From Amylolactobacillus amylophilus DSM 20533 = JCM 1125 (lineage in GTDB: Bacteria; Bacillota; Bacilli; Lactobacillales; Lactobacillaceae): DNA of 64,000 nucleotides. Positions 47,213 through 57,175 of the stretch are shown here, piece by piece. A model generated the notes under the pieces. The model saw only the letters and a program-made list of their open reading frames with translations, was not told the DNA's origin and did no database searches. The DNA is taken from positions 124,001-188,000 of the forward strand of contig NZ_CP018888.1 in the NCBI RefSeq assembly GCF_001936335.1, given 5' to 3'. The position numbers and the translations under genes were made by a program. Each line of letters opens with the position of its first letter. The first letter of the stretch is position 1.

Positions 47213-47252
47213 CAAAAAAAACTAAGTCCCAGGCCGTCGCCCGAACTTAGTT
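47213..47252 (-). terminator. Terminator after greA
   Basis: AACTAAGT.../...ACTTAGTT stem with GC-rich upper part and an eight-T tail on the minus strand. Confidence 0.85.
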
Positions 47253-47267
47253 CTTAAAACACTTCGA

Positions 47268-47750
47268 TTATTGTACTACTTCAACTTTGTTAATTAAGAC
47301 ATCAAATGAACCACCAGGTGTGGTAATTGTCACTGTTTGTCCCTCTTTCTTGCCAAGCAACGACTGGGCAATTGGTGATTCGTTTGAAATCTTACCAGCA
47401 AGTGGATCTGACTCGGCTGAGCCAACAATGATGTATTCTTCAGGATCGTCCTCGCCTAATTCGGTGAAGGTGACTTTCTTACCGACAGAAACCTCATCGG
47501 CGGACACCGTTGAAGCATCAACGACCTGAGCAAACTTCAACATCTCTTCAATTTGCTTGATCCGGGTCTCTACCACACTTTGTTCGTCCTTAGCTGATTC
47601 ATACTCGGAGTTCTCCGATAAATCGCCGTAAGAACGGGCAATCTTAATGCGTTCTATTACCTCCGGACGCTTAACTAATTTCAAGTTCTCTAATTCTTCT
47701 TCTAACTTAACTTTCCCCTCCGCAGTCATCGGGAATACCTTATCGGTCAT
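47268..47750 (-). CDS. greA: Transcription elongation factor GreA
   Basis: A 160-residue factor that rescues backtracked RNA polymerase. N-terminal coiled coil with the acidic tip region ([16 protein letters not shown]) and C-terminal FKBP-like domain ([23 protein letters not shown]). Confidence 0.96.
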   Translation of the reverse strand: MTDKVFPMTAEGKVKLEEELENLKLVKRPEVIERIKIARSYGDLSENSEYESAKDEQSVVETRIKQIEEMLKFAQVVDASTVSADEVSVGKKVTFTELGEDDPEEYIIVGSAESDPLAGKISNESPIAQSLLGKKEGQTVTITTPGGSFDVLINKVEVVQ

Positions 47751-47816
47751 CTTAACACCTCATAATTATTTTCTGAGTTAAATCTTATTGGTTATCTTGC
47801 TAATTGTCAACGATAA

Positions 47817-48935
47817 TTATTGACCCAAACCAGAATTCGTTGCTAAATGTTCATCATATGTGTGTGAATAATAAACCTTACCAGTATCTAAATCGGCAAC
47901 AAAGTAAAGGTAATTCAGCTCTCGGTCAGCTGGGTTTAGTACAGCTTTCAACGAGTCTAGGCTGGGGTTGTTAAATGGGCCAGGACCAAACCCAGTATGA
48001 ATGTACAGGTTGTACGGTGATTTAACAGCAGTATCCTTATTCGTCAGCGATTTTTTGTGCGTATTCAAAGCATACATTACAGAAATATCTGATTGAATCG
48101 GCATATCAATGTCCAGCCGGTTGAGGAAGACACCCGCAATCTTAGCCCGGTCCGTTGCCGTCACACCCTCCCGCTCAGTAAGCGAGGAGAGAGTCAGTGC
48201 TTGTTGGACCGTCAAATCTGCATCCCTAATCTGGCTAAAATACGGACTATAAACGGAGTTTGCCTTCTCCACCATCTGCTCGACTAGTTGTTTCAGCGTA
48301 GTGGACTTATAGAGGTCATACTTGGCTGGGAAAAGGTAGCCCTCCAGATGATAACGCACGTCCTTTTGCTCCATTGAGGACTTCAGCAACGCGGGATACT
48401 TCTTCAGTAAGCTATTTAAGAAGCTTTGATTCTTCATCAGGTCAAGGAAGTCGGCCTTTTTGAACTTCGTTGATTCCGCAATCGCATCACCAACTTGGTC
48501 AACCGTAATTCCCTCTCTCACGAGCACCTGGGCGGAGACAGTTCTGGTTCCACCAGTCTGCAGCTGCTTCACAATTTGTCTCAGAGTCATTGAGGGCGAC
48601 AAGTAGAATTCCCCGGCCTGAAAGTCTGTATAACTGTTAGTCTTTGTCCAATAGTTAAATACCGTCGCGTTCTTGATCAGCTTCTTCTTCTCCAAGATAT
48701 AGGCAATATCCTTATTGGATGAGCCAACAGGAATCTCTACTTTTACCTCGGATTTACTTGCAGAATTATATGGTTGGAGGGCACTATGTACAAATAAAGT
48801 TGCAGCTAATGCCACAATCACAATCAAAATTCCTAGGATACTGAGAATCCATTTAGTTAGTTTATGCGCGGCCTTTTGCTCCAGCCTGTCTTCTAACTGC
48901 TTCTGTTCGTTCAAGTCTGGTTCATTAAGATTCAA
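47817..48935 (-). CDS. mltG: Endolytic murein transglycosylase MltG
   Basis: A 372-residue protein: cytoplasmic N terminus, one membrane segment (about 26-50), LysM-like domain and YceG catalytic domain with Glu in LSSLTEREGV and the NLYIHTGFGPGPFNNPSLDSL segment. Upstream of greA as in many Firmicutes. Confidence 0.94.
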   Translation of the reverse strand: MNLNEPDLNEQKQLEDRLEQKAAHKLTKWILSILGILIVIVALAATLFVHSALQPYNSASKSEVKVEIPVGSSNKDIAYILEKKKLIKNATVFNYWTKTNSYTDFQAGEFYLSPSMTLRQIVKQLQTGGTRTVSAQVLVREGITVDQVGDAIAESTKFKKADFLDLMKNQSFLNSLLKKYPALLKSSMEQKDVRYHLEGYLFPAKYDLYKSTTLKQLVEQMVEKANSVYSPYFSQIRDADLTVQQALTLSSLTEREGVTATDRAKIAGVFLNRLDIDMPIQSDISVMYALNTHKKSLTNKDTAVKSPYNLYIHTGFGPGPFNNPSLDSLKAVLNPADRELNYLYFVADLDTGKVYYSHTYDEHLATNSGLGQ

Positions 48936-48988
48936 GGTCTTTCTCCCTTTACAATCGTCTCTAATTTTGCAAACGCGAATATCTCGAT

Positions 48989-51397
48989 TTATCTTACCAC
49001 AATTTGCAATTCAGAGCGCAAACTAGCCGTAATTTTATCCATTGCTTCCTCAATCTCACTATCTGTGAGGGTTCGTGCTTCGTTTTGGAAGACTAATTGG
49101 TAGGCAATAGACTTCTGATCATGGGCAATCTTCGCACCTGCGTAGACGTCAAATACCGTCAAGCTTAGTAGATCTTTACCAGCATTTTTGAAAATTACGT
49201 CTTCAATCACAGCATTTGGCGTTGTCGCACTGACCAATAACGAGAGATCACGCTTAATTGCCGGGAACTTCGGCGCTGGTTTAGTCGTCACCGTCTCGCG
49301 CTCTGATTCTAGCAGTGGCTCAAGATTTAATTCAAAGCCGTAGACATCGTGAGCCTTCATTTTCTTCGTGATACTTGGATCAACTTGGCCCACGAAACCA
49401 ATTAATTGCTCACCAAGATAGACACCAGCAGTGCGCGTAGCGTGCATCCCATCTAACACCAATTCTTTGAATGCGACCGTATCCAATACGCCCATTTGAT
49501 CTAGGAGATATTCAACCTGTCCCTTAACATAATAGAAATCCGTCTTTTGCGTGATATGTTGCCAGTTAGTTTCAATTGCATCACCCGTGTAAACTGCGGC
49601 AATGTGCTCATATTCATCGAACGATTGGCCAAATTGGTCAAATACACGCCCTTGTTCGTACAAACGCAGGTCTTTCTGACTTCTAGCCACGTTGTAAGCT
49701 ACGGCGTCGAGCAATCCGCTCAACAGATTCTGTCTCATGGCAGTACGACTAGAGTTCAATGGCCATTCTACCTTGATTAATCCGTTCTGATTCTTTGTAA
49801 AAAGCTTACTCTTAGTCTCATCAGTCAGGGAATAGTTAATGGTTTCAATGAGTCCCTGGTTCTGCAGGAGATTCTTCCAGTGATTAATGAGCGTCTCCCG
49901 CTTAGAATAGCCGCCAAGAGTCTGCATCCCACTTGGAAGTGTCGCTGGAAGGTTATCGTAGCCGTAGATGCGGGCAACTTCTTCAATCAGATCCGCCTCA
50001 ATGAAAATATCGAATCGTCTGTTAGGAACATTAACCTCTAAAACAGCAGTGGCACTAGCACTCTTCTGGTAGCTAAAGCCTAACCGAGAAAAGATTGTCG
50101 CAATCTGTTCAGTCGTAATCTCCGTTCCCAGCACATGGTTCACATGGTCAGTTGAAACATTGATTGTTAACTGTGGTTTCTCCTCGTCTTGACCAACTAC
50201 CAGACCCTCATAAGTCTGACCATCGGCCAGTTGCTCTAACAAGTAGGCAGCCAGATCAGCCGCATTACGGGTATTATCCCAGTTCAATCCCTTTTCAAAT
50301 CTGTTTGATGCCTCAGAACGAAGGTTGTGTCTCTGCGCCGTTTTTCTAATATGGGACCCATCAAAAATAGCACTTTCGAGCAGGACATCCTGCGTGTCAG
50401 TCGTTATTTCTGAATCCATGCCGCCCATTACACCTGCCAGACCAATTGGCTGCTCGCCATCTGTAATAAGGAGGTCGGCCTCATCTAGTTCAATCTCATT
50501 ACCGTTCAAAAGTGTGATCTGTTCACCCTTTTGTGCCAAACGAACATCAATCCGGTTAGTCTTAATGACGCCAGCATCAAATGCATGCAGGGGCTGACCG
50601 GTGACCAGCATCACGTAGTTCGTGATATCGACCACGTTATTAATTGGCCGCACACCGGCGCTCATCAGTCTTCTTTGAAACCACATTGGACTCTTCTTGA
50701 TCTGAATACCGTGAATCTTGCGCAGTAGATACTTATGGGTCAGTTGCTTATCCACAGTGACCGTGAAATCGTCCTGCCATTGTCCGAGCGCCTCAATGGG
50801 CTCATGATGCTTGATTGTTGGCAGCTGGTTCGTGATGGCACCAACCTCATAGGCTGCCCCCTCCATCGAAAGTGTATCTGCACGGTTAGGCGTGATATCG
50901 AAGTCGAGCACATAGTCGTCCATCCCGAGCGCCTCATAGACGGGCGTGCCTGGGGCAATCTCTTCCTCGAACACGTAGATACCATCAGCATAGTCCTTTG
51001 GGACAACGCTCTCGTCAAAACCAATTTCTTGCAGGGAGCAGATCATGCCGTTTGAAACTACGCCACGCATCTTGCTTCGTTTGATTTTCTCATTACCAGC
51101 AATTCGTGCACCATGTAATGCTACAATCACTGTTTGACCATTTGCAATATTTGGTGCCCCGCAGACAATTTGAATGGGTTCTGCTTCACCAACATCTACT
51201 TGCGCAACCTGCAAATGATCGGAGTCTGGATGTGGCGCAAGTCCCACGACGTGACCGGCCACAATCTTCTTTAAACCAGCCGCTAGATGCGTTACACTGG
51301 CAATTTCAATACCAGTTAATGTAACCTCGTTGGCCAGTTCATTTGGATCAATTTCTAAATCTAAGTAATCTTTTAACCAGTTATATGAAACTAACAT
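48989..51397 (-). CDS. pheT: Phenylalanyl-tRNA synthetase beta subunit
   Basis: An 802-residue subunit: N-terminal tRNA-binding domain (VAGHVVGLAPHPDSDHLQVAQVDVG), B3/B4 editing region, B5 domain, catalytic-like core and C-terminal anticodon-binding FDX-ACB domain (FPAIKRDLSLLV). It starts 1 bp from the pheS stop. Confidence 0.97.
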   Translation of the reverse strand: MLVSYNWLKDYLDLEIDPNELANEVTLTGIEIASVTHLAAGLKKIVAGHVVGLAPHPDSDHLQVAQVDVGEAEPIQIVCGAPNIANGQTVIVALHGARIAGNEKIKRSKMRGVVSNGMICSLQEIGFDESVVPKDYADGIYVFEEEIAPGTPVYEALGMDDYVLDFDITPNRADTLSMEGAAYEVGAITNQLPTIKHHEPIEALGQWQDDFTVTVDKQLTHKYLLRKIHGIQIKKSPMWFQRRLMSAGVRPINNVVDITNYVMLVTGQPLHAFDAGVIKTNRIDVRLAQKGEQITLLNGNEIELDEADLLITDGEQPIGLAGVMGGMDSEITTDTQDVLLESAIFDGSHIRKTAQRHNLRSEASNRFEKGLNWDNTRNAADLAAYLLEQLADGQTYEGLVVGQDEEKPQLTINVSTDHVNHVLGTEITTEQIATIFSRLGFSYQKSASATAVLEVNVPNRRFDIFIEADLIEEVARIYGYDNLPATLPSGMQTLGGYSKRETLINHWKNLLQNQGLIETINYSLTDETKSKLFTKNQNGLIKVEWPLNSSRTAMRQNLLSGLLDAVAYNVARSQKDLRLYEQGRVFDQFGQSFDEYEHIAAVYTGDAIETNWQHITQKTDFYYVKGQVEYLLDQMGVLDTVAFKELVLDGMHATRTAGVYLGEQLIGFVGQVDPSITKKMKAHDVYGFELNLEPLLESERETVTTKPAPKFPAIKRDLSLLVSATTPNAVIEDVIFKNAGKDLLSLTVFDVYAGAKIAHDQKSIAYQLVFQNEARTLTDSEIEEAMDKITASLRSELQIVVR

Positions 51398-52446
51398 TAA
51401 GCTTCCTCCGTTTTGAATTGTTCTAAGAAGCGGACATCATTCGTGTAGAAATCCCGAATATCGGTCACCCCATACTTCAGGATGGCGAAGCGATCAATTC
51501 CGATACCAAAAGCGAAACCACCGTAAACACTGCTATCAACGCCGGCATTCTCCAGCACGTTCGGGTGCACCATGCCGGCTCCTAATACTTCAATCCAACC
51601 CGTGTACTTGCAGACTGCACAGCCGGCACCATTACACTTGAAACAAGAGACATCCATTTCAACTGATGGCTCCGTAAACGGGAAGAAACTTGGCCGCAGA
51701 CGAGTTTGTCTATCCTGGCCGAAGAAATGCTTAGCGGTCAACTCAAGCGTCCCCTTCAGATCGGCCATAGTCACGTGCTTGTCAATCACGAGCCCCTCGA
51801 GTTGGTTAAATTGGTGGGAGTGTGTGGCATCATCGTCATCACGTCTGTACACCTTACCCGGGCTCACCATGCTGAGTGGACCTTTTTCAAAGTCGTGTTG
51901 CTCCATCGTCCGCGCCTGGACCGGTGACGTCTGGGTCCGCAACAGGTGTTCCGCGTCGACATAAAAGGTATCTTGCATGTCACGTGCCGGATGATCTTTA
52001 GGCAAGTTCATCATCTCAAAGTTATAGTGATCGGATTCTACCTCAGGTCCGACGATGACACTGTAGCCAAGACCGATGAAGAACTGTTCTAGATCCTGCC
52101 GCATGATGTTGATGACGTGTTGCACGCCGGTATTTGGCCGCACGCCTGGCAGAGTAACATCAACTTTTTCTGCAGCCAGCTTTTTATTGAGCAAATCTGT
52201 TTCAATTTGTTGTTTCATTGTCGCAATCTGAGTTGCCAAATGGTCCCGCGCATCATTGACGGCCTGGCCAACCTCTTTACGCCGCTCCGGCTCCACATCC
52301 TTCATCGAATGCAAAATCTCCGTTAACGCTCCTTTTTTACCCAACAAACGCACTCGAGCATCGTTTAACTCCTGCTCTGTCTTACTGTTCTTAATATCGG
52401 TCAAACCTTTTTCTCTGAGCTTACTCAGCTTCTCAAATAAATCCAT
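51397..52446 (-). CDS. pheS: Phenylalanyl-tRNA synthetase alpha subunit
   Basis: About 349 residues: N-terminal coiled coil, class II core with motif 2 [13 protein letters not shown] and motif 3 region [14 protein letters not shown], and [13 protein letters not shown] chose the ATG at 52446 with AAAGGA upstream; the longer frame runs back into the T-box. Controlled by the Phe T-box. Confidence 0.97.
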   Translation of the reverse strand: MDLFEKLSKLREKGLTDIKNSKTEQELNDARVRLLGKKGALTEILHSMKDVEPERRKEVGQAVNDARDHLATQIATMKQQIETDLLNKKLAAEKVDVTLPGVRPNTGVQHVINIMRQDLEQFFIGLGYSVIVGPEVESDHYNFEMMNLPKDHPARDMQDTFYVDAEHLLRTQTSPVQARTMEQHDFEKGPLSMVSPGKVYRRDDDDATHSHQFNQLEGLVIDKHVTMADLKGTLELTAKHFFGQDRQTRLRPSFFPFTEPSVEMDVSCFKCNGAGCAVCKYTGWIEVLGAGMVHPNVLENAGVDSSVYGGFAFGIGIDRFAILKYGVTDIRDFYTNDVRFLEQFKTEEA

Positions 52447-52463
52447 CTTTTTTCCTTTCCAAT

Positions 52464-52680
52464 AAAAAAAGCTCCATCCAAAAGGGACGAAGCTTCGCGG
52501 TACCACCCTAGTTTATCCGCACACAGCGAATACACTCAAACTTTCGTTAACGGTGAAATACCGGAATTGATTAGATTCTACTCCTAAGCTGAAATTTGGT
52601 AGTGCTCTTCGGAATGCTTCCATTATCCATTCCTCGCTGTGGAAAAGTCCCACTACCTACTAGGCTTAATCATAGTCATT
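52464..52680 (-). promoter_or_regulatory. T-box riboswitch, phenylalanine-specific
   Basis: The T-box core AGGGTGGTACCGCG is at 52496-52509 (minus strand) and the terminator stem GCTTCGTCC/GGATGGAGC with a seven-T tail at 52464-52494. In stem I, GGTAGTG/CACTACC is followed by AAATTTCA, then GCTT, which pairs with AAGC on the other side; the specifier is UUC (52591-52593), a Phe codon, matching pheST. Confidence 0.93.
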
Positions 52681-52687
52681 AACTAGT

Positions 52688-52716
52688 ATATTAAAACAAA
52701 AAAAAGACTTGGTCAA
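52688..52716 (-). promoter_or_regulatory. Promoter of the pheST T-box
   Basis: On the minus strand TTGACC and TAATAT are spaced by 17 bp. The -35 lies inside the terminator hairpin of the upstream HxlR gene. Confidence 0.65.
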
Positions 52717-52725
52717 TTGACTAAG
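52698..52725 (-). terminator. Terminator of the HxlR-family gene
   Basis: CTTAGTCAATTGACCAAG stem-loop (52708-52725) followed by eight T on the minus strand; it contains the last bases of the gene, including the stop codon. Confidence 0.75.
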
Positions 52726-53050
52726 CCCATTTATCTGCCCATTGATGAACTTGATCCATCACTGGTTTTAATTCCATACCCTTTTTCGTTAATGTATAAC
52801 TGATAATTCCCGATTCAGGATTAACGTTTCGCTTCACAACGTTCAGTAACTCGAGTTCCTTCAATCGTTCGACTAAAACACGATCGGAGCAATTGCTAAT
52901 GGTCCGCGATAAGTCCTTGAAACGCATCTCTTCAGAGTCGCACAGCGAACTGATAATGAGTCCGTTCCACTTCTTACCTAGAATCTCAAAGGAGCTAACA
53001 AAATGACTACAAAGTTCATAGTCTTTAGTTGTTAATTCTCTAACAGTCAT
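52721..53050 (-). CDS. HxlR-family transcriptional regulator
   Basis: About 109 residues. Winged-helix domain typical of HxlR: EILGKKWNGLIISSL, MRFKDLSRTISNCSDRVLVERLKELE and YTLTKKGMELKPVMDQVHQWADKW. I chose the second ATG (53050), which sits seven bases after GGAGG. A Cys in ELCSHF near the N terminus is at a place where some redox-sensing members have one. Target unknown; no adjacent divergent partner. Confidence 0.88.
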   Translation of the reverse strand: MTVRELTTKDYELCSHFVSSFEILGKKWNGLIISSLCDSEEMRFKDLSRTISNCSDRVLVERLKELELLNVVKRNVNPESGIISYTLTKKGMELKPVMDQVHQWADKWA

Positions 53051-53119
53051 CATATCACCTCCATCTAGTTCAACCTTTTAGATACGCTTATTATAAATAA
53101 TATACTTACTAAAAACAAG

Positions 53120-53926
53120 TTATTTTACTTGTACAAGTTGATACATGAGAATTCCGGCGGCTACAGCAGCGTTTAAGGACTCCGCTTTACCCGTAATCGG
53201 GATGTAAAGTTCTTGATCCGCTTGTTCAATGACGCTAGCACTAACACCGTGGGCTTCGTTACCAACTACAATCGCAAACTGTGCCGGAGCGCCGTAGTCA
53301 AACACGGACTGGGCGTTTTGGTTCAACAGGCTCACAAGAACAGGAATATCATTCTCCTTCAGACTAGCAATTGCCGCATTGATGTCCTGCCGAATCACGG
53401 GCAGGTGGAACTGGCTTCCCTGCATACTGCGTTGAACCTTAGCGTTATAGATATCCACGCTGTAGGGACTCAGGACTACACCATTGTAGCCGGCAGCATC
53501 GGCGGTCCGGACGATGGTACCGACATTACCGGGATCGGCTAAGCCATCCAGAATGACCCACCGCCCATAGTTGAATGAGTAGGTTCCCGGCTGATTAATC
53601 GGCAGCACCATGAAGATTTCCTGGGTGGTCACCGTTTGGCTTAAATGCTCCGCCAGTGAGTCGTTTATTTGAATAATTTTACTGCTATTCAGGTTGAGTA
53701 AGTCGGCTAGCTCGGGATTAGCAACTAGCTTGTCGAGCGCCTCCTTCGTGCCCAACAGAAATTTGAAACGCTTGGGAGCCTTCAGAGCTTCCTCAATGAG
53801 GTGGAAGCCCTCAATGATGTACTCTTGTTCCTGGTTGCGGTACTTCTTCTGCTGCAACTTCCTAACGTGCTTGATGGTCGGATTGTTCATTGAATTAATT
53901 TCTTGCATTATCGATATTTGCTCCAT
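53120..53926 (-). CDS. SpoU/TrmH-family RNA 2'-O-methyltransferase
   Basis: A 268-residue knot-fold methyltransferase acting on 23S rRNA or tRNA. N-terminal substrate-binding domain (IKHVRKLQQKKYRNQEQEYIIEG), motif 1 LDGLADPGNVGTIVRTADA, motif 2 IVVGNEAHGVS, motif 3 IPITGKAESLNAAVAAGIL. Divergent from acylphosphatase, the usual Firmicutes order. Start could also be at an ATG seven codons later. Confidence 0.9.
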   Translation of the reverse strand: MEQISIMQEINSMNNPTIKHVRKLQQKKYRNQEQEYIIEGFHLIEEALKAPKRFKFLLGTKEALDKLVANPELADLLNLNSSKIIQINDSLAEHLSQTVTTQEIFMVLPINQPGTYSFNYGRWVILDGLADPGNVGTIVRTADAAGYNGVVLSPYSVDIYNAKVQRSMQGSQFHLPVIRQDINAAIASLKENDIPVLVSLLNQNAQSVFDYGAPAQFAIVVGNEAHGVSASVIEQADQELYIPITGKAESLNAAVAAGILMYQLVQVK

Positions 53927-54039
53927 TTCAAAAGTAAGTCGTTACGACTTTATATAGCACTAGAATACCATGAAAAACCGAATTAGGTTAAAATAGGAGG
54001 AGAAATCTTTTTATTTTGATACCACACGGGAGGCAGCAG

Positions 54040-54315
54040 ATGATCACAAACGAGATAATTGTGCACGGTTTAGTCCAGGGCGTGGGCTTTCGTTTCATGA
54101 CGAAACTGGTGGCGGACCAACTTCACGTATTTGGTACGGTAGAGAATTTAGCAAATGGCGACGTGCGCATCGTCGCTCAGGCAGACTCAGAGACGATGAC
54201 GCATTTCTTAACAAAAATTAAAGCTTCTCCCTCGCCTTCCGGGCACGTGGAAACCATGCAGGTCCGGGAATTAACGGATGTGCAACCACTACATTCATTT
54301 AGGGTGACTGGTTGA
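54040..54315 (+). CDS. acyP: Acylphosphatase
   Basis: A 91-residue enzyme hydrolysing acyl phosphates. Family motif VHGLVQGVGFRFMTK with the catalytic Arg and the GTVENLANGDVRIVAQ segment with catalytic Asn. GGGAGG lies 6 bases before the chosen ATG. Confidence 0.94.
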   Translation: MITNEIIVHGLVQGVGFRFMTKLVADQLHVFGTVENLANGDVRIVAQADSETMTHFLTKIKASPSPSGHVETMQVRELTDVQPLHSFRVTG

Positions 54316-54372
54316 AATCAGCAATGGTAACAGGTACAATTCTTGATTAGATACACTTTGAAAGGATTTCAA

Positions 54373-55389
54373 ATGAATAAAAAATTACTCAAGAAAATTG
54401 GCTTGTTACTGCTGGTAGCGAGCTTGATTGTCGTCGTTACAGGCTGTGCTCGCGTAGACTACTCGGCCATGAAGCCACCGACCGATCCGTTCATGGGCAC
54501 GATTTACCGCTTCATTGGGCACCCATTGCAGAACCTGATGTTGGGTGTCGCAAAGTCAATGAGTGGTACAAACGGAGCAGGTTGGGCAATTGCTCTAATC
54601 ACCTTCGTGGTCAGACTGATACTTTTACCGTTGATGTTGAACCAATCCTTGAAGTCTACCAGACAACAAGAGAAGATGAAGGTGCTCCAGCCCCAGCTAA
54701 AACTCGTTCAAGAGGCCGTTAGACGCCCTGGCATCACCCAAGCACAAAAGATGCAAATTAACCAACTTTCGATGCAGATTTACAAAGAGAACAACATGTC
54801 GATGATGGGTGGCATGGGCTGCCTGCCATTACTACTGCAACTCCCAATCATGATGGGAATCTACCAAGCGGTAGTTTACTCGAAGGATTTGTTCAGTGCC
54901 TCATTCTTTGGCATTGCACTTGGTAAACCTTCGATGATTCTAACCATCGTCGCCACACTATTGTACCTGGCTCAGGGCTACATGATGACGATTGGCGTAC
55001 CCGAGGACCAGAAGAAGATGATGCGGACAACTATGATGATGAGTCCGTTGATGACCTTCTTCATCAGTTTCTCCGCCCCAGCTGCCTTGGCGCTTTACTT
55101 CTTGGTCGGCGGAATTATCGCCATCATCCAACAGGCCATCGTCTCATTCATCATTATGCCAAGAGTTAAGCGTGACGTGGACCGCGAGCTGAAGGAACAC
55201 CCAATGAAGGAAGTCGTGACAGAGGGTACAATTAATGCTATTCTAAATCAAGAAACTGCAGATGCTGCAATAACCAATGCGGATTCGACAGCTACAGACG
55301 CTACCCCTACCACAAAGCAAAACGTTGAGAGTCGTAACAGACAGCGAAATGCCGGTAAACAACAGCATCATCATGATAGAAATAATTAA
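54373..55389 (+). CDS. yidC: Membrane protein insertase YidC/OxaA
   Basis: About 338 residues. Signal peptide with lipobox VVTGC, then five membrane segments with the conserved GWAIALITFVVRLILLPLM containing the hydrophilic-groove Arg, MGGMGCLPLLLQLPIMMGIYQAV, and a basic C terminus ending in a His-rich tail. The ATG at 54373 follows AAAGGA. It lies 57 bp after acyP and 24 bp before the IS3-family element. Confidence 0.94.
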   Translation: MNKKLLKKIGLLLLVASLIVVVTGCARVDYSAMKPPTDPFMGTIYRFIGHPLQNLMLGVAKSMSGTNGAGWAIALITFVVRLILLPLMLNQSLKSTRQQEKMKVLQPQLKLVQEAVRRPGITQAQKMQINQLSMQIYKENNMSMMGGMGCLPLLLQLPIMMGIYQAVVYSKDLFSASFFGIALGKPSMILTIVATLLYLAQGYMMTIGVPEDQKKMMRTTMMMSPLMTFFISFSAPAALALYFLVGGIIAIIQQAIVSFIIMPRVKRDVDRELKEHPMKEVVTEGTINAILNQETADAAITNADSTATDATPTTKQNVESRNRQRNAGKQQHHHDRNN

Positions 55390-55447
55390 TTTATTGAATA
55401 ACCCTTTGGAGCTACTCCATGTCAAGTGGACAGATAAATAATTAAAA

Positions 55448-56275
55448 TCAGGCAATATTTTTTGAGGCATGATTTCGAAATTCTTTCGGAGTCATGCCTT
55501 TTAGTGTGCTTTGTCTGCGTTCATTGTTATACCAGCTCATAAATTCCGCTATGTTGTCTATCAATTCTTGCTTTGTATTTGAAGTGTAGAACCTAAAGTA
55601 CTCTTCTTTCATGTGGCTCCAGAAGCTCTCGATTGAACTATTATCACCTGGTTCTCCCGGTCGCGACATACTATGCAAGACTCCTTCAGCTGATAAGGTA
55701 GTGTTAAACAGCCCTGACACATAGCCGCTACCACGATCGCTGTGCAGTATTTCTGGTACTGCACCATATTCATTCTCAATCGCTAACTTAAATGTCTCTG
55801 TTACCAATTTTGCGGTTTCTGTATCATCTACCATCCACGCAATTATCGAATGGTCATACAGATCCTTTATCGCACTGAGCCGAAGTTTACACTGATTATT
55901 TATGCCATAGAGTAACTCGGTACAGTCTGTAACCCAATATTTATTAGCGTACCCGGGCTTAAAGTTGTGCGTATAGTCTTCGTTCAGTAGTAAATTTTTA
56001 CTGATAATTTCTTCTTTACGTTTTTTTCTTGGTTTACGTTTGGTCTTAATTGAAGCTACTATATTATTTTCTCTCATGATTCGTCGCATTTTACTATTGG
56101 ATACATGATATTGTGTATCGTCATTTACATGCATCACTAGGCGCTTTACCCCAAAGATATAGTTGTGTGCTTCTTCTAATTGAATTACGTAATCTAGGAT
56201 GCCTTGATCATCGATATTCCTTTTCGATGGAACATGGTTTAACCAGGCATAGTAAGATGAACGTGCAACTTGCAT
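55448..56275 (-). CDS. IS3-family transposase orfB
   Basis: 275 residues from the first ATG; the frame is open further upstream to the A7 motif at 56395. HTH_21 linker (YCAW...), then rve core with DDE: Asp in VTDCTELLYG, Asp in LHSDRGSGY and Glu in SSIESFWSHMKEE, and the C-terminal NNERRQSTLKGMTPKEFR. Natural product is probably the OrfAB fusion. Confidence 0.92.
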   Translation of the reverse strand: MQVARSSYYAWLNHVPSKRNIDDQGILDYVIQLEEAHNYIFGVKRLVMHVNDDTQYHVSNSKMRRIMRENNIVASIKTKRKPRKKRKEEIISKNLLLNEDYTHNFKPGYANKYWVTDCTELLYGINNQCKLRLSAIKDLYDHSIIAWMVDDTETAKLVTETFKLAIENEYGAVPEILHSDRGSGYVSGLFNTTLSAEGVLHSMSRPGEPGDNSSIESFWSHMKEEYFRFYTSNTKQELIDNIAEFMSWYNNERRQSTLKGMTPKEFRNHASKNIA

Positions 56276-56322
56276 AATTTGGCAGCTCAGAGCTACGCTG
56301 AAGACTTTTCCGCTTCTTTCAT

Positions 56323-57030
56323 CTATTTTCTGTGATAATTCTTTAATTGCACGATATTTGTTCTCTTGGAATCCCTTCTTTCTATCTCCTGTAATTTTTT
56401 TAAAAGATTATTTTCTGTGGACAAGTAAGTTACCTGCTCCTTTAGTCGCTTAACTTCCAGTGCCTGCTTTTCGGCCGTAGTGAGTAAATCATTTTCAGAT
56501 TTTCCCTTACCGCGGCGATCAATGAGTCCATCGGGACCGTATTTCTTCAACTTCTTAGTCCAACTGTATACCTGACCATATGAAACGGTGAACTTACGCA
56601 TGGCACCACTATAGTCGTAATCATGTGCAATAACCCAATTTGTGATTTCTATCCGCTCTTTGAGAGTGGTTGATCTTCCTTTATTCATCTCAGATCTCCT
56701 AGTGGCCTCTAATTTATTACCACTAGTATACAGTTTTACCCACTGATAGATGACAGATTCATTTGATATATTGTACTTGTCACGTAGAAACGGTAGAGAA
56801 GTATCCGTACTGAGATATTCAAGGACGACTTTCTGTTTAAATTCTTGAGAAAAGTGGGTGTATTTCCTTTGTTTAAGCCCACCAATACCTTTAAGCTGAT
56901 ACTGATGTCTCCAACGTTTGACGGTACTTGTAGATAAAGAATGGTATTGGGCAACCTCAGTTATACCCCAGCCTTTATCTAAGAAGGACAATATCTCAAT
57001 CTTTTCCTCAACACTATAATGTTTAGCCAA
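56323..57030 (-). CDS. IS3-family transposase orfA
   Basis: 235 residues: three helix-turn-helix segments (YSVEEKIEILSFLDKGWGITE; FSQEFKQKVVLEYL; TTLKERIEITNWVI) and a C-terminal coiled coil (VKRLKEQVTYLSTENNLLKKL). Confidence 0.9.
   Translation of the reverse strand: MAKHYSVEEKIEILSFLDKGWGITEVAQYHSLSTSTVKRWRHQYQLKGIGGLKQRKYTHFSQEFKQKVVLEYLSTDTSLPFLRDKYNISNESVIYQWVKLYTSGNKLEATRRSEMNKGRSTTLKERIEITNWVIAHDYDYSGAMRKFTVSYGQVYSWTKKLKKYGPDGLIDRRGKGKSENDLLTTAEKQALEVKRLKEQVTYLSTENNLLKKLQEIERRDSKRTNIVQLKNYHRK
56395..56401 (-). other. A7 slippery site of the IS at 55413-57095
   Basis: TTA AAA AAA TTA on the coding strand near the end of orfA. After a -1 slip reading goes ATT ACA GGA and stays open through the orfB start and DDE domain. 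Confidence 0.7.
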
Positions 57031-57175
57031 AATAAATACTCCTAGTTCGTGAGACCGGAATTTTAATTATTTCCGTGTCCAACTAACTAGGAGTATATCC
57101 TTTGGGGTTATTTTTTTGGCGCAAAAAAGGAACAATTCGGAGGTGAATTGTTCCCAGTTCGTAAGTTGATTTATC

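Larger units (their letters stand above)
55413..57095 (-). mobile_element. IS3-family insertion sequence, apparently intact
   Basis: About 1.68 kb with imperfect inverted ends: TACTCC at the outer edges and shared inner blocks GGACA and AAATAATTAAAAT. orfA and orfB are read leftwards, orfB in the -1 frame. CCTTTGG occurs 3 bp outside each end (55403-55409 and 57099-57105), possibly by chance or a duplicated target if the ends are slightly different. Both frames are open and the DDE triad is complete, so it may be active. Confidence 0.85.

Noticed and set aside
55390-55412. Possible further coding sequence between yidC and the IS
   Set aside because: Only 23 bp, with no frame or hairpin.
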